Assembly (NCBI GenBank): GCA_030691725.1
Contig: JAUYDQ010000097.1
Location: forward strand, 1 to 12,592
Source: Candidatus Omnitrophota bacterium
Lineage (GTDB): Bacteria > Omnitrophota > Gorgyraeia > Gygaellales > Profunditerraquicolaceae
Reading direction: 5' to 3'
DNA length: 12,592 nt
The notes beneath the pieces are model-generated. The model ran no database searches, had not been told where the DNA came from, and worked only from the letters and a program-made list of their open reading frames with translations. The translations under genes and the position numbers were made by a program. Positions 1 to 5,328 of this stretch are shown here, piece by piece; position 1 is the stretch's first letter; the number at the start of each line of letters is the position of its first letter.

Positions 1-225
1 GAGGCTGTCCGAGAGAAACGCTCGCGATTAGTTAAAGCTTCAGCAGAAGAGGAGGCGAGCAGGAAGTTTATGGAAGCCGCTAAAGTTATGTCCGAGTTTC
101 CGAACGCTCTTATTTTAAGGCAACTGCAAACTTGGCAGGAAATCGGTGCGGAGCAAAATAGCTTGATTATACTTGTACCTACTGAATTTGCTAAAATTGT
201 AAAAAGTTTACAGGATAGTAAATAA
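1..225 (+). CDS. SPFH/band 7 (stomatin/slipin-like) protein, 3' end only
   Basis: The frame is open from the first base and stops with TAA at 223-225, leaving the last 74 residues of a protein that starts outside the window. The segment begins with an Ala/Glu/Arg-rich helix (residues about 1-27, with AEEEASRKF). It then has PNALILRQLQTWQEI, a stretch of the kind found at the C-terminus of stomatins and slipins, where a line of the type 'P-x-x-L-x-L-R-x-L-Q-T' is followed by a hydrophobic 'S-x-I-I-x-x-P' strand (here NSLIILVPTEF). Slipins are membrane-anchored SPFH scaffold proteins often linked to membrane proteases; they oligomerise through this helix. The N-terminal membrane segment and SPFH domain are not in view, so HflC or another SPFH subfamily cannot be excluded, although the tail fits slipin better. 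A second SPFH gene (hflK) lies at the other end of the window. Confidence 0.8.
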   Translation, partial: EAVREKRSRLVKASAEEEASRKFMEAAKVMSEFPNALILRQLQTWQEIGAEQNSLIILVPTEFAKIVKSLQDSK

Positions 226-252
226 AACAACAGCGGAGCGCCTCAGAGTGAC

Positions 253-345
253 GAGGGAAAGCCTCTCTCAATCAAGAATATTTTTGGTGTATAGTCAGAT
301 ATTGCGTACATAATTGCTCTAGTGAAATTAGAGAGGTTTCCCCTC
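253..345. repeat. Imperfect inverted repeat, copy A (CCTCTCT / AGAGAGG arms)
   Basis: The left arm at 253-268 (GAGGGAAAGCCTCTCT) matches the reverse complement of the right arm at 330-345 (AGAGAGGTTTCCCCTC) except for one extra G and one G/A difference. The arms enclose about 60 bases. A related inverted repeat lies at 562-664, and the right arms of the two copies are almost the same in sequence. Such arms could form a long hairpin in RNA or DNA, or be the ends of a small degenerate non-coding element. I see no target-site duplication that would settle the second idea. Confidence 0.5.
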
Positions 346-404
346 ATGAAATCCGAGAGGGACCCCAGTAATCATACTCTCAATTATTGAATAGAGAGAA
401 TAGT

Positions 405-439
405 TGCCTCGATTCTACCAAAGGATCGAGGCATTTTTT
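405..439 (+). terminator. Intrinsic terminator downstream of the SPFH gene
   Basis: A perfect 9-bp stem (TGCCTCGAT at 405-413 with ATCGAGGCA at 425-433) has an 11-base loop and is followed directly by six T (434-439). It lies 180 bases after the stop of the SPFH gene, so it either ends that transcript after a long 3' tail or ends a separate small transcript. Confidence 0.85.
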
Positions 440-561
440 ATGTGTCGATGTGTCAAATGGTTAGGGCATTAAATTTATTGCTGATCACTCGCACTTCTGC
501 ATTCCCGCCGTATGCGTACGAAATACCTGCAAAATAATCCCAACAAGTGACAAAATAAGCC

Positions 562-664
562 AAAACCTCTCTCAGTTTCAGGTCAGTTAGTTTCGGCGAT
601 TAAACGCAAACAATAACAGAATTTGTTTTTAGGTAAATGAGCGAAACTAGAGAGGTTTTCCCTC
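562..664. repeat. Imperfect inverted repeat, copy B (CCTCTCT / AGAGAGG arms)
   Basis: The left arm at 562-579 (AAAACCTCTCTCAGTTTC) pairs with the right arm at 643-659 (GAAACTAGAGAGGTTTT) with a single extra base, about 17 bp in all. The right end, AGAGAGGTTTTCCCTC (649-664), is nearly identical to the right end of copy A (330-345). The repetition suggests that both come from one element family or one duplicated segment. Confidence 0.5.
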
Positions 665-839
665 GCCGCATATCGGTGAGGAGATGCTTCTCAAATTTCC
701 CAATACCTGTAAATGGAGAGGCCGTCCCCTTGTCGAATATTACTGCCCGTCCTGAGCGAGAATACCTCCTAAATTTTAATCAGACTGTTTGGTAGGCGCG
801 CGATCCGTGGATGATTTAATGATTAACCACCGAAAAGTC

Positions 840-867
840 TTGCTTTTTCAGCCCAATGTTCTAAAAT
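840..867 (+). promoter_or_regulatory. Sigma-70-type promoter of the kinase/regulator operon
   Basis: TTGCTT (840-845), a 16-base spacer, and TAAAAT (862-867) give a plausible -35/-10 pair, predicting a start near 874-876. That is just before the first hairpin of the structured leader. The hflK leader has a promoter at an equivalent place, which supports this reading. Confidence 0.55.
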
Positions 868-874
868 AACTATC

Positions 875-1007
875 AATTAGGAGTGAAGAAACAATGTTTT
901 CCGGGTCCGGGAATATGAAAGAATTTCCGGAGGTTAAAATAATCTTGATGGTCGGGCCGCCATCTTGCATCTGAATGCGGGGTGGCGCTTTTTATTTGAA
1001 ACCAAAT
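875..1007 (+). ncRNA. Structured 5' leader, copy 1 (candidate riboswitch/attenuator)
   Basis: This is the untranslated leader between the promoter at 840-867 and the kinase gene. In order it holds a small hairpin (about 886-902), GGGTCC (903-908), a second hairpin pairing 906-913 with 924-931, GGAGG (929-933), and the core GATGGTCGGGCCGCCATCTT (947-966), then a terminator hairpin (958-997). Within the core, GATGG (947-951) can pair with CCATC (960-964), which would break the terminator's 5' arm, as expected of an antiterminator/terminator switch. The core, GGGTCC and GGAGG recur in the same order in front of hflK (12000-12149), while the hairpin sequences differ yet still pair. I compared it by eye with T-box, SAM, fluoride, ZTP, c-di-GMP, TPP and FMN leaders and found no match. 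The ligand, if any, is unknown. A stand-alone small RNA is an alternative. Confidence 0.55.
958..997 (+). terminator. Attenuator hairpin before the histidine kinase gene
   Basis: A 13-bp stem (958-970 with 975-987, including three G-T wobbles) closes a four-base CTGA loop and is followed by CTTTTTATTTG. It sits between the leader's conserved core and the kinase start, so it can stop transcription before the coding region. Confidence 0.7.
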
Positions 1008-2321
1008 ATGAAATTCTCTTTTAGCCACAGAATAACTCTGGGTTTATTGGTAATGGCCGTTCTACTAATTATCTTAGGGGTGCTTGCATTTATTACGACT
1101 AAAGATGTTCAAAGAGTCTCCCGCGCCATTATGAAGGAAAATGTTTCAAGCCTTAAAGCGGCAGAAGAATTGGAACTGGCTTTATTGAACCAAAAAGGAA
1201 TGGTGGCAAGTTACTTTCTTGATGGGAGTTCCTCATGGCTTAAGATACTCGAAGATAGAAAAAAAGATTTTGATTTTTGGTTTAAAAAAGCCCAAGACGT
1301 GGCCTTAACTGACCATGAAAAAAAGATATTGCAGGATGTATCTGTGTTATATAAGACTTACGATAGGCAGAGGAATAAAGCCATTCGGTTATACCAGTCC
1401 GGAAACATTCTCGAGGCAAAGAATATTTTGCTTAATGATATGAGAACCACCATCGACGCCTTGTATCAGAAATGCGAGGATTTGATTTTGGCAAATGAAG
1501 CGCTTATTGCTAAGGCAGAAGTAACGTCTCAGGGGAATGTCGTTAGAATGACGTCTCTGATTTGGTCTACGATTGTTATTACGCTTCTACTCGGCTCAAT
1601 GACAGGATTCTTTATCTCCCGCAAAATAAATGAACAATTAGTACGCGCTGCAAAATTAGCCTCATTGGGTCAGCTGTCTGCTAATATTGCTCATGAAATC
1701 AGGAATCCCCTGACATCTATAAAAATGAGGCTGTATTCATTGCATGAAGTGTTAAGCAAAGATTCCCTTGCTTCAGATGACCTTAATGTGATTAACGAAG
1801 AGATAGGCCGGATGGAGGGAATGGTTAATAATTTTCTTGATTTTGCGCGTCCTCCTGAGCTTAATCTGCAATCAGCAGATATAGTAAGAATACTTGAAGC
1901 AACCGTTAATCTCATAGCGCCAAAAGCGCGCTCCCAGAATATAGCAATACAGAAGCAGCTTCATGACTTTCCGTTGGAACTCAAAATAGATAAAGAGCAA
2001 ATGCGACAGGTATTTTTGAATATTATGCTTAATGCTATTGAAGCCATGCCAAACGGAGGGACCCTGAAAATAGATGCCGCAAAAAACGAGGATAAAAAAT
2101 CAAACAAGGTTTTAGAAATTAATATTCGCGATACGGGAACAGGGATAACCCCGGAGATAAAAAATAAGATAACTGAACCATTTTTCACGACCAAAGCCGA
2201 AGGTACCGGCTTAGGGTTATTTATCGCCTCCAGAATAGTTAAAATGCATAAAGGCAGCCTTGATATAGACAGTCAAAGTGGAAAAGGAACGACAGTTACT
2301 TTAAGAATACCTGTGGTATAA
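1008..2321 (+). CDS. Membrane sensor histidine kinase (NtrB/ZraS-like)
   Basis: A 437-residue two-component sensor, expected in the inner membrane, that phosphorylates the response regulator encoded next. Residues 10-30 and 182-204 are membrane segments. They flank a mostly helical sensor region of about 150 residues, probably a periplasmic four-helix bundle. No HAMP or PAS domain is evident: TM2 leads almost directly into the HisKA domain with ASLGQLSANIAHEIRNPL, where His229 is the phospho-acceptor. The ATPase part shows the N box (NIMLNAIEAMPNGG), G1 (DTGTGI) and the F/G2 region (FFTTKAEGTGLGL). I chose ATG 1008. An in-frame ATG at 975 is the first base of the 3' arm of the terminator stem and has no ribosome binding site; ATG 1008 also lacks a clear one but gives a normal N-terminus just before TM1. 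The gene lies 25 bases before the regulator gene and shares its operon. The signal sensed is unknown. Confidence 0.9.
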   Translation: MKFSFSHRITLGLLVMAVLLIILGVLAFITTKDVQRVSRAIMKENVSSLKAAEELELALLNQKGMVASYFLDGSSSWLKILEDRKKDFDFWFKKAQDVALTDHEKKILQDVSVLYKTYDRQRNKAIRLYQSGNILEAKNILLNDMRTTIDALYQKCEDLILANEALIAKAEVTSQGNVVRMTSLIWSTIVITLLLGSMTGFFISRKINEQLVRAAKLASLGQLSANIAHEIRNPLTSIKMRLYSLHEVLSKDSLASDDLNVINEEIGRMEGMVNNFLDFARPPELNLQSADIVRILEATVNLIAPKARSQNIAIQKQLHDFPLELKIDKEQMRQVFLNIMLNAIEAMPNGGTLKIDAAKNEDKKSNKVLEINIRDTGTGITPEIKNKITEPFFTTKAEGTGLGLFIASRIVKMHKGSLDIDSQSGKGTTVTLRIPVV

Positions 2322-2346
2322 TAAAAAAATAGAAGAGGTGGCAGTA

Positions 2347-3768
2347 ATGGGTAAGATACTCATAGTGGATGACGAAAAAAATGTGCTTTCGTCATTCAAG
2401 AAGGTGTTTAGTCAGGAAGGCCATACTATAGTTGCCGCAGGCAATGCAGAGGAAGGATTATCTTGCGCGCAAAAGGATGCTTTTGATCTTCTGATTATGG
2501 ATATTCGCATGCCCGGAATAAGCGGTTTAGAGGCATTTTCTCGTTTTAAAGAGATAGACTCAAAGATGCCGATTATCATTATGACTGCATACGGCACTAC
2601 CGAAACGGCAATCGAGGCAATGCAGAAGGGAGCCTTTGATTATGTGCTTAAGCCTTTTGAGGTTCTCAAGATGAAGGAGTTGATTGAAAAAGCGCTTGCC
2701 GCTTCCAGGATAATGAAGACTGAGGTTAGTTTTGATACCAATGAACAAGCTGACGGCGAAAGAATTATCGGTTTTTCTTCTCCTATGCAGGAGATTTATA
2801 AAACAATAGGCCAGGTTGCTTCAAGCGATGTCACGGTTTTTTTAAGAGGGGAAAGCGGCACCGGTAAAGAATTAATCGCTCGGGCAATTTACAGCCACTC
2901 AAACAGGAAAAATAAGCCGTTTCTTGTGATTAACTCAGCAGCCATTCCGGAAACTCTTCTTGAGAGCGAGCTTTTTGGCTACGAGAAAGGCGCTTTTACC
3001 GATGCACGTGAGCGAAGAATCGGTAAGCTTGAACAGTGCAACGGGGGCACGATATTCCTGGATGAAATCGGAGATATGCCGGTTTCCATTCAGACAAAGA
3101 TTCTGCGTGTCCTGGAGGATAAGTCATTTGAAAGGCTGGGAGGCAATAAAACAATTACAGTTGACGTGCGCCTGATTACCGCTACCAATAAAAATCTTGA
3201 AACCCTTATTAAGGAAGGCAAATTCCGGGAAGATCTTTATTATCGGCTCAACGTAGTTACCGTAAAACTTCCTCCGTTAAGGGAGCGCAAGGATGATATT
3301 CCGCAGTTAGTCGAATATTTTCTCAACAAATACAACAAGGAACTCAAGAAAGAATTTGCCAAGATGTCGCCTGAGGCTTTAGCAATATTAGAACAGTATG
3401 ATTGGCCGGGCAATGTCAGGGAATTGGAGAATGTAATCAAGAAAGCACTTCTTTTTGCAAAAGGAAACGTGCTGCTTTCTGAAAATATTTTGCTTCAAGA
3501 AAAGACTCCTGAGAAGCAAAAGGGGCAGGTTGCCCACCTGCAAGAATTATTGGCGGGCTTAGTGAAAAAAGGACTTGCAAGCAGAAGTAGCGGTTTATAT
3601 AAGGATGTTATCGAAGAAGTTGAGCGAACGCTGATTTTAGAAACCCTCAAGCAGGTAAACGGTAACCAAAGTGAAGCCGTAAAGATATTAGGCATAAGCC
3701 GTCCCACCTTAAAAGACAAAATTGATAAATTTGGCCTGCGTAAGGTAATTTCCCTTCAAGAGTCTTGA
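2347..3768 (+). CDS. Sigma-54-dependent response regulator (NtrC/ZraR family)
   Basis: A 473-residue activator of RpoN promoters, partner of the upstream kinase. The receiver (1-115) has the acidic pair Asp8/Asp9, phospho-acceptor Asp52 (IMDIRMP) and Lys102. The AAA+ domain (about 138-370) has Walker A GESGTGKE (168-175), the sigma-54-contacting loop GAFTDA (215-220, a G-to-D variant of GAFTGA), Walker B GTIFLDE (234-240) and the WPGNVRELEN segment. A Fis-type helix-turn-helix closes the protein (NQSEAVKILGISRPTLKDKI). The start is ATG 2347, with AGAGG eight bases upstream; an in-frame GTG at 2338 overlaps that site and is less likely. The closest plausible target is the sigma-54 promoter 136 bases after its stop codon, and rpoN is also in the window. 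All key catalytic residues are present, so it should be an active, phosphorylation-controlled activator. Confidence 0.94.
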   Translation: MGKILIVDDEKNVLSSFKKVFSQEGHTIVAAGNAEEGLSCAQKDAFDLLIMDIRMPGISGLEAFSRFKEIDSKMPIIIMTAYGTTETAIEAMQKGAFDYVLKPFEVLKMKELIEKALAASRIMKTEVSFDTNEQADGERIIGFSSPMQEIYKTIGQVASSDVTVFLRGESGTGKELIARAIYSHSNRKNKPFLVINSAAIPETLLESELFGYEKGAFTDARERRIGKLEQCNGGTIFLDEIGDMPVSIQTKILRVLEDKSFERLGGNKTITVDVRLITATNKNLETLIKEGKFREDLYYRLNVVTVKLPPLRERKDDIPQLVEYFLNKYNKELKKEFAKMSPEALAILEQYDWPGNVRELENVIKKALLFAKGNVLLSENILLQEKTPEKQKGQVAHLQELLAGLVKKGLASRSSGLYKDVIEEVERTLILETLKQVNGNQSEAVKILGISRPTLKDKIDKFGLRKVISLQES

Positions 3769-3847
3769 TTCTTCTGTAATTTTCTTTCCACGCTGTAAAA
3801 AATCTTTACAAAACCTACTTGTCTGACATTTATTAAGAATAATACCC

Positions 3848-3962
3848 CATTTGTAACCTCTATAATCACAATAGGTTAAAAATATTTTTTCTTTAAGCAG
3901 CTTTGGCACGATTTTCGCATATATAAAGAGTAGAAGGTTATTAACCAAAGAGGTTACAAATG
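3848..3962. promoter_or_regulatory. AGGTTA/TAACCT operator cluster around the sigma-54 promoter
   Basis: TAACCT (3854-3859) and AGGTTA (3873-3878) form a dyad spaced by 13 bases, about 64 bases before the predicted transcription start. Further hexamers lie at 3935-3940 (the left half of GGTTATTAACC, 3936-3946) and 3951-3956. In addition, CATTTGTAACCTCT (3848-3861) and AGAGGTTACAAATG (3949-3962) are a perfect 14-bp inverted pair flanking the promoter. The right copy covers the ribosome binding site and ATG of the OmpA-LysM gene. The arrangement suits binding sites for a dimeric regulator, most simply the adjacent NtrC-type protein, but the binder is inferred only from position. Confidence 0.5.
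3904..3920 (+). promoter_or_regulatory. Sigma-54 (-24/-12) promoter of the envelope operon
   Basis: TTGGCACGATTTTCGCAT (3903-3920) matches the RpoN consensus TGGCAC-N5-TTGCA, with GG at 3905-3906 and GC at 3917-3918 separated by exactly ten bases. The only departure near the -12 element is C for T before GC. Transcription would begin near 3930, giving a leader of about 30 bases before the OmpA-LysM ATG. The rpoN gene and an RpoN-type activator in the same window make the match more credible. Confidence 0.8.
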
Positions 3963-4928
3963 CGTAAAAGAAAGTATTTAGTATGCCTAGCAATTGGAGG
4001 GTTGTTATTCTCGAATCTCAGTTCATCCTACGCGCTGGATAACTTAACCAAGGAAGAAAAAAGAAAACAGGAGCTCAATGCGCTGCAGAAGCAGTTTGAG
4101 TGGTGGCCTACGGATGCCAAACCCGGTCCTGTAAAGGATCCCGAGCGCGGTGGTTATTGGTGGTGGCCTACAGAGTCGGGTCAGAAAAGGCCGTGGGGAA
4201 ACCGCGGGTATGTGTATGTATATAAAATTATCTTTGATTACAAAGAGGAAGAACTGCCGCCTCCGAAGCCAAAAGAACTGCGTCCTTCCCTGCTTATCAA
4301 GAAAATTATCAGGAACGTTAAACTCTATTTTGATTATGACAGTGCCGTCTTGAGAGACGACGCCCGTAAGATTCTTTCTGGTGCAGTAGGAACGTTAAAG
4401 CGTAATCCCGAGACCAGCATTCTGGTTACCGGCAACTGCGATAGAAGAGGCTCAGAGGCATATAACGACAGGCTCGGCAGGCACCGTGGGGATTCCGTTA
4501 AGAAGTTTATGCTTGAAAACGGTATCAATGAGGAGAGGATACGTATTATTAGCAGGGGAAAACTCGATGCTGTTGCGCCCCTTACCGATCTTGTAGGTAT
4601 GCAGAAAGACAGAAACGCACAATTTGTCATCGCTGAGGTTGAGGAAGTAATGCTTCTTTATCCGGGAGAACCAGGAATCGAAATCCCCGAGGCAAAGAAA
4701 ATTGAAGAGGGAAAGTTTCTTGTAGAAGAAGAAAAGAAAATAGAGAGCACGATAAAAGTTGAAACGAGAGAATACATTATTCAAAAGGGAGATACGCTCT
4801 CTAAAATTGCGCAGGAACAGCTCGGGAAAGCCCACCGCTGGAAATATCTTTATGAGCTGAATAAAGATGCCATTAAAGATCCCAATAAACTCAAGCCCGG
4901 AAAGAAAATAATAATTCCGGTTGAATAA
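3960..4928 (+). CDS. Exported OmpA-like/LysM peptidoglycan-binding protein
   Basis: A 322-residue exported protein, first gene after the sigma-54 promoter. A signal peptide (1 to about 25, ending SSSYA) is followed by a Trp-rich region with two WWPT motifs (48-51 and 68-71) and a YVYVYKI strand. Residues about 118-228 are an OmpA/Pal-type domain (LYFDYDSAVL, then GNCDRRGSEAYNDRLGRHR), which in this family holds peptidoglycan through the diaminopimelate side chain; Asp161 is in the expected place. The usual late Asn-Arg-Arg is changed to Asp-Arg-Asn (217-219). A C-terminal LysM domain (271-320, YIIQKGDTLSKIA to PGKKIIIP) is a second cell-wall anchor that binds glycan chains. AGAGG at 3949-3953 serves ATG 3960. 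Without a lipobox cysteine it is probably periplasmic or outer-membrane associated. The Trp-rich part matches no domain I know. Confidence 0.88.
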   Translation: MRKRKYLVCLAIGGLLFSNLSSSYALDNLTKEEKRKQELNALQKQFEWWPTDAKPGPVKDPERGGYWWWPTESGQKRPWGNRGYVYVYKIIFDYKEEELPPPKPKELRPSLLIKKIIRNVKLYFDYDSAVLRDDARKILSGAVGTLKRNPETSILVTGNCDRRGSEAYNDRLGRHRGDSVKKFMLENGINEERIRIISRGKLDAVAPLTDLVGMQKDRNAQFVIAEVEEVMLLYPGEPGIEIPEAKKIEEGKFLVEEEKKIESTIKVETREYIIQKGDTLSKIAQEQLGKAHRWKYLYELNKDAIKDPNKLKPGKKIIIPVE

Positions 4929-4941
4929 AGGCAGCGTTTAT

Positions 4942-5328
4942 ATGAAACGAGAAAAAGCTATCCTTATCATTGAGCAGGAAATCAACTTGGCAAACGGACT
5001 GAAGGTGATTCTTGAAAAAGAAGATTATCAAGTTATTTCTGCCTATAGCCTATATGCCATTAAGGATATCCTTGAAGATAAAGAACCCGATTTGGTAATT
5101 ATAAACATCAGCATCCCCAAAGAGCTCGGATTAAATATATTGCGTAAAATCAAAAAGAGATTTCCTTCAGTACCTATTATTGCTATGTCGGTTTACACCA
5201 ATTCGTTCAGCGGAAAGGAACTAAAGAGATTCGGGGCGGATGATTTTATCGCTAAGCCTTTTGATGTGAATAATCTCAAGCAAAAAATTGGCCAACTGCT
5301 TGGTAAGAGGCGTGAAATTAAAAAATAA
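4942..5328 (+). CDS. Single-domain receiver protein with degenerate phosphorylation site
   Basis: A 128-residue protein with the full length and pattern of a response-regulator receiver domain and no output domain. The phospho-acceptor Asp is replaced by Asn55 (DLVIINISIP), and the usual acidic pair is Glu11-Gln12 (ILIIEQE). Ser83 (IIAMS) and Lys105 (IAKPFD) are conserved. A protein like this probably cannot be phosphorylated in the ordinary way and may act as a fixed-state binding partner. It is cytoplasmic (no signal peptide), the only such member of an otherwise exported operon. The start is ATG 4942, with AAAGG about ten bases before it; an in-frame TTG at 4921 overlaps the previous gene and is less likely. 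Its stop lies inside the next gene's start region, implying translational coupling. Its partner is unknown; the kinase, the NtrC-type activator or a membrane protein are options. Confidence 0.85.
   Translation: MKREKAILIIEQEINLANGLKVILEKEDYQVISAYSLYAIKDILEDKEPDLVIINISIPKELGLNILRKIKKRFPSVPIIAMSVYTNSFSGKELKRFGADDFIAKPFDVNNLKQKIGQLLGKRREIKK

Larger units (their letters stand above)
226..839. other. Long intergenic region without a recognisable gene
   Basis: No open frame here has a convincing start, ribosome binding site and protein-like composition, and I see no tRNA or rRNA. The region contains several CTCTC/GAGAG inverted repeats (annotated separately), a strong intrinsic terminator at 405-439, and from about 440 to 839 nothing else that I can name. 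The stretch lies between the end of the SPFH gene and the promoter of the kinase operon. It may contain a small RNA upstream of the terminator. Confidence 0.6.

Noticed and set aside
215..220. CRISPR array or tRNA in the first intergenic region
   Set aside because: The GAGAGG motifs are irregularly spaced and inverted rather than direct repeats with spacers. No cloverleaf could be drawn by eye.
320..375. S-box (SAM-I) leader, because of GAGAGG and GAGGGA-like runs
   Set aside because: The invariant GGCAACC and CCGATGAAACC-type elements are missing, and there is no sulfur-metabolism gene downstream.
947..966. T-box leader core resembling GGTGG-ACCGCG
   Set aside because: The core reads GATGGTCGGGCCGCC, which lacks the T-box UGGN bulge sequence, and no specifier-loop stem is present. 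The downstream genes are also not tRNA-synthetase or amino-acid genes.
1691..1915. Minus-strand open frame inside the kinase gene
   Set aside because: It has no ribosome binding site or protein-like domain, and the plus-strand frame carries the conserved kinase motifs across the same bases.
3709..3993. Minus-strand frame across the gap after the response regulator
   Set aside because: It covers the sigma-54 promoter and operator cluster, has no recognisable domain, and its ends run into two confident plus-strand genes.
4334..4835. Two overlapping minus-strand open frames under the OmpA-LysM gene
   Set aside because: Their composition is typical of antisense translation (rich in Leu, Ser, Phe), and they lie opposite clear OmpA and LysM domains.
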